A stretch of 64,000 bases of DNA from Leadbetterella sp035299025 (GTDB taxonomy: Bacteria > Bacteroidota > Bacteroidia > Cytophagales > Spirosomataceae). This document shows positions 17,929 through 27,600 of this stretch, piece after piece. The DNA lies in NCBI GenBank assembly GCA_035299025.1, contig DATGXK010000007.1, forward strand, positions 992,001-1,056,000. Reading direction: 5' to 3'. Position numbers and translations under genes: made by a program. The notes beneath the pieces were generated by a model. The model was given only the letters and a program-made list of their open reading frames with translations, did no database searches and was not told the origin of the DNA. Positions within the stretch are counted from its first letter, which is position 1. Each line of letters opens with the position of its first letter.

Positions 17929-18099
17929 ATGAAACAATTACTCGAAAATATCTTCATCATCGTATTATTTGGTATCGCTATCAAATACATCGTGAGTTTA
18001 TTTATGAAACAAGCAAAAGGAAAAGCGGGAGCTTGTGCTTCTTGCAGTTCTGGTGCTTGCTCAACTTGCCCAACCGCTCAGGAAATTACTGATAAGTAG
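17929..18099 (+). CDS. Small membrane protein with C-x2-C-x4-C-x2-C tail
   Basis: 56 residues, too short for many gene callers. A single N-terminal membrane span (I-F-I-I-V-L-F-G-I-A-I-K-Y-I-V-S-L-F) is followed by a basic stretch and four cysteines at 36, 39, 44 and 47, suitable for binding zinc or an iron-sulfur cluster or for forming disulfides. It resembles the small Cys-rich proteins found near FeoB in layout, but no feo gene is visible here. Its stop overlaps the 3' end of the convergent queuosine transporter gene by 14 bases. Confidence 0.6.
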   Translation: MKQLLENIFIIVLFGIAIKYIVSLFMKQAKGKAGACASCSSGACSTCPTAQEITDK

Positions 18100-18853
18100 C
18101 TTTTTCTATCAATTCGTCTGATTCGTTTTTGCCCAAATACTTATCTACAGCAAAATGAATCAGATAAATTACTGGCGTCATCATCACAGCTATGATAAAT
18201 TTGTAAATGTAATTTACGGAAGCTACCGCTAATACTTGACTCATTGGCCACTTGCCAAAGACAAAAAACGCAATGAATAATACCACAAAACTATCTATCA
18301 GTTGCGAAACTAAAGTGGAACCTGTAGCTCTAATCCAAAGAAACTTGTTTGTGGTCATTTGCCTTAACTTCCTGAATATCAAAGCATCCAAAATCTGACC
18401 AAATAGAAAGGCAATAATACTTCCAAGCATTATTCCCATCCCTTGACGAAGTATCAAACCAAAGGCATTGTTGATATTTAGCGATTTACCTTGTCCATCT
18501 ACACTGTTGATGTCCAACCAAAATTGAGCTGGTGGGAGACTTGTAGCTCCATAAAGTATCATGAAGGCATAGGCTATCAACGCAGCAGTGAGGTAAGAGA
18601 TTATTTTCACCCCTTTTACTCCATAATATTCATTGATGATGTCAGAAATGATGAATACAATCGGCCAGTTCAAAACCCCAGCCGTGAGGTTAAAGTCTAA
18701 TTTGTAGCCCAAGATGTCGATTTGAGCAGGTTGTAAGCCAAAAACGCCTTCTAAGGAGAAGATTTTGGCTCCGATGATTTCTGCAACTAAGGCATTCGTG
18801 ATGAAAATGCCGCAGAGAATGATGAATAAAATTTGTTTTTTACTTCCGATCAT
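18086..18853 (-). CDS. Queuosine precursor transporter (YhhQ/DUF165 family)
   Basis: 255 residues with about six hydrophobic segments. The family pattern N-A-L-V-A-E-I-I-G-A-K-I-F, followed by N-W-P-I-V-F-I-I-S-D-I-I-N-E-Y-Y-G, matches the YhhQ/VUT group, which imports preQ0 or preQ1 for queuosine biosynthesis. The C-terminus is charged and cytosolic-looking. It overlaps the ATPase gene upstream by 4 bases, but that ATPase is of the LolD type and need not be functionally linked to this secondary-type transporter. Confidence 0.85.
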   Translation of the reverse strand: MIGSKKQILFIILCGIFITNALVAEIIGAKIFSLEGVFGLQPAQIDILGYKLDFNLTAGVLNWPIVFIISDIINEYYGVKGVKIISYLTAALIAYAFMILYGATSLPPAQFWLDINSVDGQGKSLNINNAFGLILRQGMGIMLGSIIAFLFGQILDALIFRKLRQMTTNKFLWIRATGSTLVSQLIDSFVVLFIAFFVFGKWPMSQVLAVASVNYIYKFIIAVMMTPVIYLIHFAVDKYLGKNESDELIEKATYQ

Positions 18854-19500
18854 AATATTCTCCCGTCTTTTAATTCTATAATTCTGTCTGAGCGTTCAGC
18901 TAGTGATGGGTTATGTGTTACTATAACGAATGAGCAACCAAAAGTGTTTCTGAGCTCGAAAAATAGCGAATGCAGCTCCTCGGCGTTTTTGGTGTCCAAA
19001 TTCCCACTTGGTTCGTCGGCGAAAACGAATTTGGGGGAGTTAATTAATGCTCTTGCCACCGCTACACGCTGCTGTTCACCGCCTGACATTTCGGAAGGTA
19101 AATGGTCTGCACGATGCGAAATTTTTAATGCGTCCAATAAAACTTCTGCCCGTTTTTCGGTTTCCTCTTTACTTTTTTTGCCCACCCAAGCAGGCAAACA
19201 GATATTTTCTTTGGCCGTAAGCTCTGCCATAAGATTGTGAAACTGGAAAATAAAGCCAATTTTCTCGTTTCTCACTTTGGCCAGTGCCTTGTTATCCAGT
19301 TGGCTCAACTCTATTTTATCCAAATATATTTTCCCTGAATCTGCCTTGTCTAGCGTACCCAATATATGCAAAAGCGTACTCTTACCAGCTCCTGATGCCC
19401 CAACGATAGAAACTATTTCCGAAGGCTGTATTTGCAGAGAAATATCCTTTAAAACCTCAATTGAGCCGTATTTTTTGTAAATATTTGATCCTTCCAACAT
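18850..19500 (-). CDS. ABC transporter ATP-binding protein (LolD/MacB-like)
   Basis: 216 residues, a stand-alone nucleotide-binding subunit. Walker A is G-A-S-G-A-G-K-S-T (~33-41), the signature motif M-S-G-G-E-Q-Q-R, Walker B F-V-F-A-D-E-P and the H-loop V-T-H-N. The Q-F-H-N-L-M-A-E-L-T-A-x-E-N segment is characteristic of the LolD/MacB/FtsE group. If LolD, it would power lipoprotein release from the inner membrane, but the LolCE-like permease is not next to it. The 3' end overlaps the queuosine transporter start. Confidence 0.85.
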   Translation of the reverse strand: MLEGSNIYKKYGSIEVLKDISLQIQPSEIVSIVGASGAGKSTLLHILGTLDKADSGKIYLDKIELSQLDNKALAKVRNEKIGFIFQFHNLMAELTAKENICLPAWVGKKSKEETEKRAEVLLDALKISHRADHLPSEMSGGEQQRVAVARALINSPKFVFADEPSGNLDTKNAEELHSLFFELRNTFGCSFVIVTHNPSLAERSDRIIELKDGRIL

Positions 19501-19610
19501 ATATTTATCTGTAATTCTTTGCTTATTTTTTCGAAATAAATTTTTAAAAAGTGTAATAATTTGCTAATTTGGCAAAAAATTAGAAAAGTTCAATTTTTAT
19601 TTAATAAATT

Positions 19611-20822
19611 ATGAATATTCACGAGTACCAAGGTAAAGAAATTTTATCGAAATATGGTGTAAGAGTTCAACAAGGAATTGTTGCTTCTACGCCAGACGAG
19701 GCCATTGCTGCTTATCAGCAAATAGCCGAAAGAACAAATTCGAAGTTTGCGGTTGTAAAATCTCAGATACATGCAGGTGGTAGAGGAAAAGGCAAAATTG
19801 TCGGAACTGAGCAAAGAGGTGTGCAATTGGCCAAATCTGCTGATGATGTAAAAACCATCGCTACGAATTTGCTTGGAAACACACTCGTGACCATTCAAAC
19901 TGGTGCTGAAGGAAAAGTGGTGAACAAAATTTTGATTGCCGAAGACGTTTATTATCCTGGTGATTCCGAGCCAAAAGAATTGTATGTTTCTATTCTTTTG
20001 GACAGAGGCAGAGCTTGCAACGTCATAATGGCCTCTACCGAAGGTGGTATGGACATTGAAGAAGTGGCTGAGCACACGCCAGAGAAAATCATTAAGGAGT
20101 GGATAGACCCAAGAGTAGGTTTACAGGGATTCCAGGCCCGTAAGGTGGCTTACAAACTAGGTATGACAGGCAACGCCAACAAAGAAATGGTAGCTTTCTT
20201 GATGAGCCTTTATAAAGCTTATGAGGAAACTGACTCGGCGATGTTTGAGATAAACCCAGTATTGAAAACTTCTGACGATAAAATATTGGCCGTAGATGCC
20301 AAAGTAAGTTTGGACGACAACGCCTTGTTCCGTCACAAAGACTTAGCCATCTTGAGAGACAAAGCAGAGGAAGACCCAATGGAAGTTGAAGCCTCAGAAA
20401 GCGACCTTAACTATGTTAAACTTGATGGAAACGTAGGTTGTATGGTGAACGGAGCTGGTTTGGCGATGGCTACCATGGATATTATCAAGCTAAAAGGTGG
20501 TGATCCGGCTAACTTCTTGGACGTAGGTGGTGGTGCAAACGCGGTTACAGTAGAAGCTGGTTTCAGATTGATATTGAAAGACCCGAACGTAAAAGCAATA
20601 TTTGTTAACATATTTGGTGGTATCGTTAGATGCGACAGGGTGGCTGCGGGTATCGTAGAAGCTTACAAATCTATTGGAGACATTCCAGTGCCGATTATCG
20701 TAAGACTTCAAGGTACCAATGCCGAAGAAGGAGCCAAAATCATCAATGACTCCGGCCTAAAAGTGTACTCAGCCGTATTGCTAAAAGACGCTGCTGACTT
20801 GATTACTAAGGTGTTGGCGTAA
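19611..20822 (+). CDS. sucC: Succinate--CoA ligase (ADP-forming) subunit beta
   Basis: 403 residues with the ATP-grasp N-terminus M-N-I-H-E-Y-Q-G-K-E-I-L, the G-G-R-G-K-G segment and the C-terminal ligase domain N-I-F-G-G-I-V-R-C-D. With SucD it converts succinyl-CoA to succinate while forming ATP in the TCA cycle. sucD is not adjacent on either side, so the two subunits must be encoded apart, which is common in Bacteroidota. A clear terminator follows. The 110 bp upstream spacer is strongly AT-rich. Confidence 0.95.
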   Translation: MNIHEYQGKEILSKYGVRVQQGIVASTPDEAIAAYQQIAERTNSKFAVVKSQIHAGGRGKGKIVGTEQRGVQLAKSADDVKTIATNLLGNTLVTIQTGAEGKVVNKILIAEDVYYPGDSEPKELYVSILLDRGRACNVIMASTEGGMDIEEVAEHTPEKIIKEWIDPRVGLQGFQARKVAYKLGMTGNANKEMVAFLMSLYKAYEETDSAMFEINPVLKTSDDKILAVDAKVSLDDNALFRHKDLAILRDKAEEDPMEVEASESDLNYVKLDGNVGCMVNGAGLAMATMDIIKLKGGDPANFLDVGGGANAVTVEAGFRLILKDPNVKAIFVNIFGGIVRCDRVAAGIVEAYKSIGDIPVPIIVRLQGTNAEEGAKIINDSGLKVYSAVLLKDAADLITKVLA

Positions 20823-20846
20823 GATTTTATATAGATATTTTTGATT

Positions 20847-20874
20847 AGGGCGGCTCTTTTGGGTCGCCCTTTTT
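20847..20874 (+). terminator. Terminator after sucC
   Basis: AGGGCG and CGCCCT form the stem base, extended by GCTC/GGGT with G-U pairs around a TTTT loop, followed by TTTTT. Confidence 0.8.
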
Positions 20875-21176
20875 ATGAATTCACCCGGACATTTTTTTTG
20901 CCAACATCGACCGAACAAAAAATTCTATTGCTTTTCAATTTCTTTTTTCAGAACTTGGATTACAAATTTGGTTAGTGACATTTGTTTATAAAAGGTTATA
21001 AGATTTATTTTCTTTTTTTTATAGGTTCCCAAATTTGGTTGGTCGCCTTCGAATTGACGAAGCATTTAAGCTATTTGCTTTCAATCCAAACAAAATTGTA
21101 AAAGTTTTTATATCTTAAATCAAAATAGCCAAATTTACTGCAAATATCTAATTTGCAGATATTGGAACTAAAAGAA
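20875..21176. other. AT-rich spacer with one hairpin
   Basis: About 300 bases without a convincing gene. The only structure I see is CTGCAAAT-ATCTA-ATTTGCAG at 21138-21158, an 8-bp perfect hairpin 18 bases before the next gene's ATG, which could be an operator or leader hairpin. Short hydrophobic frames here are interrupted by stops. Confidence 0.4.
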
Positions 21177-21596
21177 ATGAAAAATTATATCCTCATCACA
21201 ATCTTATTGATTTTTTCATGCAAAAAAGAACAAATTGTTCTTAATTCTGAATGTAATATAAAAGACCCAAAGAAAGAACTCTCATGGGTTTTCAATGAGG
21301 GTTATTTAAAATGGGCTCAATTTAAAGGATATTATCACCATGTATACTATGGCTATTTGAAAAAATCTGATTCTGAAGTTCTTTCAAAAATTGGTTTTTT
21401 CAACGAAAAATCACCTAGAGAAATTGTAATTGTAGTAATAAACCTAAATAAGGATAATTTTATTTGTGATAAAGGAAAACCTTGTTTAACAATATTATAC
21501 AAATGTGATGGTAATTTAATTTTAGAGGGATTAGATGTTGAATCACTAACTCAAAAACTAACTAATAAGTATATTTTTGAAGTGGTTCAGCTTTAA
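21177..21596 (+). CDS. Small lipoprotein, unknown
   Basis: 139 residues from the ATG at 21177, where M-K-N-Y-I-L-I-T-I-L-L-I-F-S-C forms a lipoprotein signal with Cys 15; eight further in-frame codons upstream are not hydrophobic and were excluded. The mature part is mixed Lys/Glu-rich and contains three more Cys residues. I recognise no domain. It begins an accessory patch of secreted proteins, and its codon use is AT-richer than sucC's, consistent with a recently acquired or fast-evolving gene. Confidence 0.6.
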   Translation: MKNYILITILLIFSCKKEQIVLNSECNIKDPKKELSWVFNEGYLKWAQFKGYYHHVYYGYLKKSDSEVLSKIGFFNEKSPREIVIVVINLNKDNFICDKGKPCLTILYKCDGNLILEGLDVESLTQKLTNKYIFEVVQL

Positions 21597-21841
21597 TTTC
21601 TAGGATAAGTTATATGGTATTTATTGTTAGTCGTAAACTCTCAAAAAGTATTAAGTCCTAGAAACAATTATGACTTTCGCTTTTTGAAAAATAGAATAAA
21701 ACCAGATTTACAAGATGTTCTAAACCAACAATCTCGAAGCTAGATAATAAGTATTTCCAATCCGAATAATAAATTCTTAAGATGATGTAAATGTCAAAAC
21801 CAATCTTATCGTTCTTATGAAATAAGTAGAAACCCATATCA

Positions 21842-22441
21842 ATGCCCATAAAACATTTAATACTCACGCTCTTTTTTACTTTTACTAATTTTTCTTGCAA
21901 AGATACTACTCGGTCGGAAAGGGTAGTAGTGGTTCAACCTTTTGAGGATTTCTCACCAAAGATGACTTCTGTGGTTTATGAAAAACTAAAAACCATCCAT
22001 AAGACTGTAATTTTGAAATCTTCTATTAAATTGCCAGAATCGGCTTATTATAAACCTCGTAACAGATTTAAGGCTCAAAAGATTTTAGATTATTTCTCAA
22101 AAAAGGCTCATTCAGATACTGTAACGATTGGTTTAACAAATAGAGATATCAGTATTACCAAAGCAAACAATCAAGATTCAGGAATTATGGGTCTCGGCTT
22201 TTGTCCAGGAAGTTCATGTGTGGTTTCGACATTTCGCCTTCGAAAGAAAAACCTTAAAGAGCAATTTATAAAACTTTCCTTGCACGAGCTTGGGCATACA
22301 CAAGGTTTGCCACATTGCGAAAACCTCACGTGCTATATGCGAGATGCCAAAGGGAAGAATGTTTTTGATGAAGAAACCGACTTTTGTCTTAAATGTAAAA
22401 GTTTTTTGAAAAAGAAAGGTTGGAGATATTTTGAGAAGTAG
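21842..22441 (+). CDS. Archaemetzincin-like zinc metalloprotease lipoprotein
   Basis: 199 residues. An N-terminal lipoprotein-like signal ends at Cys 19 (F-T-N-F-S-C-K). The C-terminal third carries the metzincin site H148-E-L-G-H152-T-Q-G-L-P-H158 followed by C159-x4-C164-x-M166-x15-C182-x2-C185. This closely follows the archaemetzincin motif, which has a four-Cys structural zinc site after the catalytic zinc; the last spacer is x15 rather than the usual x17. Known archaemetzincins are mostly cytosolic and their substrates are unknown, so an exported lipoprotein form is noteworthy. The gene stands alone. Confidence 0.8.
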   Translation: MPIKHLILTLFFTFTNFSCKDTTRSERVVVVQPFEDFSPKMTSVVYEKLKTIHKTVILKSSIKLPESAYYKPRNRFKAQKILDYFSKKAHSDTVTIGLTNRDISITKANNQDSGIMGLGFCPGSSCVVSTFRLRKKNLKEQFIKLSLHELGHTQGLPHCENLTCYMRDAKGKNVFDEETDFCLKCKSFLKKKGWRYFEK

Positions 22442-22557
22442 CTTTACATATACATAATGTTTGATATTGCTAGGTGGAATTTTCTGTATTTTATCATTAA
22501 TGTTAAAGCTTAATAAAAGAGAATTTTCAATCCTAAGAACTAATTATCCATTACAAT

Positions 22558-22597
22558 AAAAGCACCCACAATACAATAAACTATCATGGGTGCTTTT
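22558..22597 (-). terminator. Bidirectional hairpin terminator
   Basis: AAAAGCACCCA and TGGGTGCTTTT pair perfectly over 11 bp, with A- and T-runs at both ends. It lies just past the 3' end of the minus-strand C25-like gene and could also stop transcription from the archaemetzincin side. Confidence 0.75.
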
Positions 22598-22613
22598 TCA
22601 TTTAGTTAACCTT

Positions 22614-24218
22614 TTATATCGTATATCTAAAATATCGCCACTCGCTCCAAGGTAGATTTAGGCCTGATATATTGGCTTTTACACGCCAACGTCCTCGTTG
22701 GGCACCTACGAAATTGTGATTAAAACTTGTCCCGGTTATGCCTGATTGCACCAGCCAATGTTCGCCCGTTTGTGTGGCCCATTGACCTGAGTTTCTGGCA
22801 CCGAATGCATCCACCTCGATGGTGTAGGTAACGCCGCTAATCGGTACTGCCGCCCAAGTGAAGGTGGTGGCCCGTGGAAAATGATTGAAAACGGTTTCAT
22901 TTAATGGTCCTATTTGAACAGGCACGGCCCCAGTCCACCAATTGATTGTAGGATCGCCGAGTAAGTTCATTCCATAGAACCATTGCCTCTCGCCGAGGTC
23001 GTGGTCTGGCCCTAAAGCAATCCACCAATCTTTGTAGGCTTCACCTATTACTTTGCCCGAGCCCATGGGTGTGTAGAAGTTCTCAAAATAAAGCATACTA
23101 CCCGTTTTGGTACTACCAACAGCAGCCAGGCCTCTGCACTGCTCACCACCTGGATTATCGAAAATATACCAGCCACCCATAAAATTTTCGGACGTAAAAC
23201 GGGTGTTACTACAAGCATAAAGATTATAAAAAAATGCTTTTGGAGGACGTGTATCACGAAGATAAGTATTGGGCACCCAGTCGCTTCCACCTGTTTTCTT
23301 GAAAGAATGACCGTTGGGAGAGGAGTGTGCCCCGATGGTGGCCCATCCTCTGGTGCTTTGGATTTCAGTTTTGTACCTGTCACCAGTAGTTTGGGCTGGG
23401 TTGGTGATGGTTTCGATACTGACCGACGGTAAAAAAGAATCCATTGAGCAATCGCCGAAATGCTCCCAATCGTCGTCTATCAAGCTCAGACCCGTACGTG
23501 AGCAACCAGCCAAGCCTACTCTAAATTGGTGATTTCGGTTAAAGTATTCATTAATTTGTTGAGTATTATTACCCTCATCCGTTGGTGTCCAGACCCTCGA
23601 AATCCAAATTTCGGGCTGAACATTTCCGGTATGTGAGCTGAATTTACCATCTCCATCGGGGTCTGTCCAATTGCCGTTGAAATCCATATAATACAAATCG
23701 CACGGAAATTCTGAACTCGCACCATAGAAATCATCAGACATTTCAAACCAAGCGACAGGGACATTTCCTACAAAAACAGCACCTTTGAGCCCAATAATAC
23801 TCTTCAAATGATTTTTAAGACCTGAAGGACTTGCCCCATTTACCGTATAAATCAGCCCAAAGTAGCCTTCTCTGGCCAGATCGACTACATATTGATTGAT
23901 AGAGGATCTTACAGCATCGTAAATTCCGGAATTGACCACAATAGCCACTTTTCCTTTGGGATAATGTAGGCTGGAGTAGTTTTGGAGGTAGGCCTCATCA
24001 GAATTAAAAGTAGGTCTGGTTCTGCCCCAAATGGTGAGAATTTTGAAGATGCTTGGGTCTATCTTTAACTTGAATTCATTAAAAGACTCTACCCTATAAT
24101 CTTTGTTTCTGTCGAGGAGTTCTAAATTTCGTACATTATCGTACTTGATTTTAAACTGACGCAACTGCTTGACTTTGTTTAGATTTAGCGTACTAAACCT
24201 GCTCAATTGTTTTCCCAT
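22614..24218 (-). CDS. Caspase-like cysteine peptidase, C25 (gingipain)-type fold
   Basis: 534 residues. The middle resembles the C25/clostripain-like clan: V-A-I-V-V-N-S-G-I-Y near 91-100, a G-A-H-S-S segment with candidate catalytic His 298, and Y-A-C-S-N with candidate Cys 336. A C-terminal beta-sandwich (from ~435) contains P-x-N-E-T-V-F and W-x-V-K-A-N-I-S-G-L. Unusually for gingipain relatives there is no recognisable signal peptide or type IX sorting domain; the N-terminus is basic and Leu/Asn-rich. Either export uses another route or the start lies elsewhere. An acidic D-P-D-G-D-G-K motif near 187 could bind calcium. Confidence 0.65.
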   Translation of the reverse strand: MGKQLSRFSTLNLNKVKQLRQFKIKYDNVRNLELLDRNKDYRVESFNEFKLKIDPSIFKILTIWGRTRPTFNSDEAYLQNYSSLHYPKGKVAIVVNSGIYDAVRSSINQYVVDLAREGYFGLIYTVNGASPSGLKNHLKSIIGLKGAVFVGNVPVAWFEMSDDFYGASSEFPCDLYYMDFNGNWTDPDGDGKFSSHTGNVQPEIWISRVWTPTDEGNNTQQINEYFNRNHQFRVGLAGCSRTGLSLIDDDWEHFGDCSMDSFLPSVSIETITNPAQTTGDRYKTEIQSTRGWATIGAHSSPNGHSFKKTGGSDWVPNTYLRDTRPPKAFFYNLYACSNTRFTSENFMGGWYIFDNPGGEQCRGLAAVGSTKTGSMLYFENFYTPMGSGKVIGEAYKDWWIALGPDHDLGERQWFYGMNLLGDPTINWWTGAVPVQIGPLNETVFNHFPRATTFTWAAVPISGVTYTIEVDAFGARNSGQWATQTGEHWLVQSGITGTSFNHNFVGAQRGRWRVKANISGLNLPWSEWRYFRYTI

Positions 24219-24678
24219 TGTTTTAAATTTTTAGTTTTCATGTTTCGAACGACAAATTTTATCTCATTCGATTGTAGGAAACAAATGAATCTTATTTAGC
24301 GGATTTAAAAGTCAGAGAAATTTATATTACGGTTGAAAAATTAAGATTTTGACAAGAAAATTCCTCAGAAGAAATAAACTTCAAAATGCTGTTTCTCGGA
24401 ATTTTATGATAAAAATTTAAAGAAAAAACCTACTTTTTTTATCGAGTGGTAAATTTTAAGAAGTTATGAATAAATAATTAGTTTGGTGTATTTTTTTGGA
24501 TTAGATTAGAAACGTAAAGTACTTATCATCAATTAATTTAATGAAAAATATGTGGGTTTCTGGATAAAAGCGAAACACATGTATCAGTGAAACCAGCGAC
24601 CAATGAAAGAGAAAATTTGAAACCAACAATGTCATACTTCTAACAAAATTTACTTTTAAAACCCAGAAAAAAAATGCC
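24219..24678. other. Long AT-rich divergent intergenic region
   Basis: About 460 bases between two divergent genes for secreted-type proteins. It has many A/T runs and no credible ORF: the one minus-strand frame here (24501-24761) runs into the start of the downstream gene. It presumably holds both promoters, but I could not place a full consensus. Confidence 0.4.
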
Positions 24679-27600
24679 ATGAAAAAGAATCTCCAAAAAA
24701 CACTTTTGTTCAATTTATTATTATTTGCTTCAGCACTCGCATTTTCCCAAAAAGTAGCCATAATTGGTATGAATCATACCGTTACCGACGGTTTTACTTT
24801 TTTAGTAACACAAGATTTGGCAAGTGGCGAAGTTATCTATTTTACAGAAAATGAATACAATGATGCCTCTAACGCTTTTGCTGATATTATAGAATCCGTG
24901 GTTATTTTCACTGCAACTACTGCAATAACAAAAGGAAATGTTATTTATGTTGAAGAATTGGCTACCGCAAATACTTTTAGTGTAAGTTGTACCTCAGGAG
25001 TCTGCGGTACTGCTGTCTTAATCGGTGCTGGGCCATTTCAATTGACAACAGATGGAGATGGTCTTTACGCTTATACGGATTCCGACCAAAACCCTACAAA
25101 CGGTATCACAACTATTTATAGCGTTATGTATACCGGCACTACTGAACCCACACCGTCTAATGGCGGTATTCTCCCTACAAACATGAATCCCATTAATGAC
25201 TTTCCTAATGCTATCGTAATCCAGGGATTTCCTCCTGTACAACCCAATAGAGTTGAGTTTTTCCAAACCACACCGGCCAGAACGAATATTACAAAAGCGG
25301 GCTTGACCAACGTTTCTAACTATAATCATGCTGCAGCCAGTCAGGCACTTTCTACCTTATTTTTTACAAATTTTAACCTCACAGGTTCCAATCCGACCTT
25401 AACTCTTACGGCAAGCCCTACCTCGGTTAACGAAAACAGTGGTACTGGAATGGTTTTTACATTCAATCTGAGTTCCAATGCAACAAGCAATACGGTTATC
25501 AACTTTTCAGTGGGTGGAACCGCAACTTTTAGCTCGGATTACTCAAGAACTGGAGGAACCACCTTTGGTGCAACTTCGGGTACCATAACTATTGCAAGTG
25601 GCTCAAGTTCAGCATCTTTTACGCTTACTCCTGTGGCTGAAAGTACTTTGGAACCTAATGAAACGATCATAATAACGGCCACAGCTGGTACTGGTTATAC
25701 AGCAGGAAGCCCCAGTGCAGCTACTACCACCATCGTAAATGATGATGCCACCGTCATAAACCCCATTGTGGCGGTTACAGGAATAAATCACAGCACAACT
25801 CAAGATGGTTTCTCTTTTGTGGCTCTTCAAGATATCAGTCCTAGTACTGTCATCTATTTTACTGAAAACCCATTTGATAAATCCACTTTGGCATTTTCTG
25901 GAGCTGAAGGGGTGGTGCAATGGTCTGCACCGGCTGGTGGAATAACACGGGGACAAGTAATAGTGGCCACTGAAACTTCTGCCAATACATTCACAACTAC
26001 TTGCAGCAGTGGTGCTTGTGGAAATACGGTAGTGTCAAGCGGAGATTTTTCCTTGGCTTCTGCTGGTGAAGAGCTTTATGCCTACTTGGATACAGATGCC
26101 AATCATGTGAATGGCATAACCAACGTTCAGGCAATTTTATTTACAGGCACATCTGCAACCTCTGGAGGCAGTATTCCAACCAATCAAAACCCTGGATTGG
26201 TTTATACCGGAGCGGTTATAGTGGATGGCTTCCCAGCCTCGCCACCTTTGAGAACTGAATACAATCCTGCATCAAGGAGCACCACGGTAGATAGAGCCAA
26301 TTTCCAGAATCAGGCCAATTGGTTAAAAGGCCAAAGCAATATCACGCTATCAACCGTTGCATTTTCTAACATTATAATTTCTACCGGAGTAGCCAATCCA
26401 TTTGCGAGTGTTAATGTTTCACCGAGCAATGTGGCTGAAAATAGCGGTTCAGCAATGGTATTTACATTTAGTTTGTCGAGTCCGGCTGTTGGCAATGTGA
26501 CCATAAATTTTAGTGTTGCAGGCACTGCGACTTTCAACACCGACTATACAAGCTCTGGAGCTAGCTCATTTTCAGGAAGTTCGGGTAGTATTGTAATACT
26601 CAACGGTGCTACTTCTGCCAATTTGAGTGTTATCCCGGTGGGTGATACCGGTCTTGAAATTCAAGAGTCCATTATATTAACCCTGACTTCGGGAACAGGA
26701 TATGATGGGGGCAGTCCAAACACTGCCACAGCTCTTATTAATAACGATGACACAAATTCCTCGCAGCCTTTAGTTGTAATAACTGGAATAAGCCATCTAG
26801 ATCCTGACGGATTCTCATTTGTTGCAGCCCAAGATATTCCAGCTAACTCAGTAGTTTACTTTACTGATAGATCTTTCAATAAAAATACCTTGTTATTTGG
26901 TCCAAATGAATGTGTAGTACGATGGACATCGCCCGGAACTACCATCTTAAAAGGAAATGTGGTGGTAATTACCGAAACTTCGCCAGATGTTTTTTCGGTA
27001 ACCTGCAGCAGTGGAAGTTGCGGTACTTTTTCGTTACTATCAGGAAATGTGGCCTTTGCTACTACCGGAGAGTCTTTGTATGCCTATAAAGACACGGACA
27101 CCGACCCATCTAATGGCGTTTCTGAAATTTATTCGGTGTTGTTTACTGGTACTTCTTTGGTTTCGGGTGGAAATATACCGGCTTTGGAAGATCCTTCTGA
27201 CATTTACCTCAAATCATTACTGGTTCAAGGATTTCCTTCTACTGCACCGGCAAGAACAGAATACAATCCAGCTTCAAGAAACATTTCGGTCACAGCGGCT
27301 CTTTTCGAAAATACTTCAAACTGGATTTATGCCCAAGCACCTCCTGCACTTTCTACCGTGGCTTTTACAAATCTAAATATCATTGACAACACTCCTCCAA
27401 CAGCCTTGTGCAAGAATATTTCTGTCACGCCGAGTATTGGAAGTGGTTCGGTAGGCATAACTGCTAGCCAAATAGACAATGGCTCCACCGATAATGTGGG
27501 TATTGCTGGCTATGCTATAAATTTCAACACCTTTACATGTGCGAATGTCGGAATTCCAGTTGGTGTTACGCTAACCATAACTGACTTATCGGGAAATACC

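Noticed and set aside
18850..19500. Functional coupling of the ABC ATPase with the queuosine transporter
   Set aside because: The two overlap by 4 bases, but YhhQ-type transporters are not known to need an ATPase and this one has LolD/MacB-like motifs.
20875..21060. Possible truncated plus-strand gene remnant
   Set aside because: The hydrophobic translation is short, has no start context and ends in stops; no family recognised.
21658..21900. Minus-strand frame of 80 codons
   Set aside because: It overlaps the signal sequence of the archaemetzincin-like gene and has no recognisable features.
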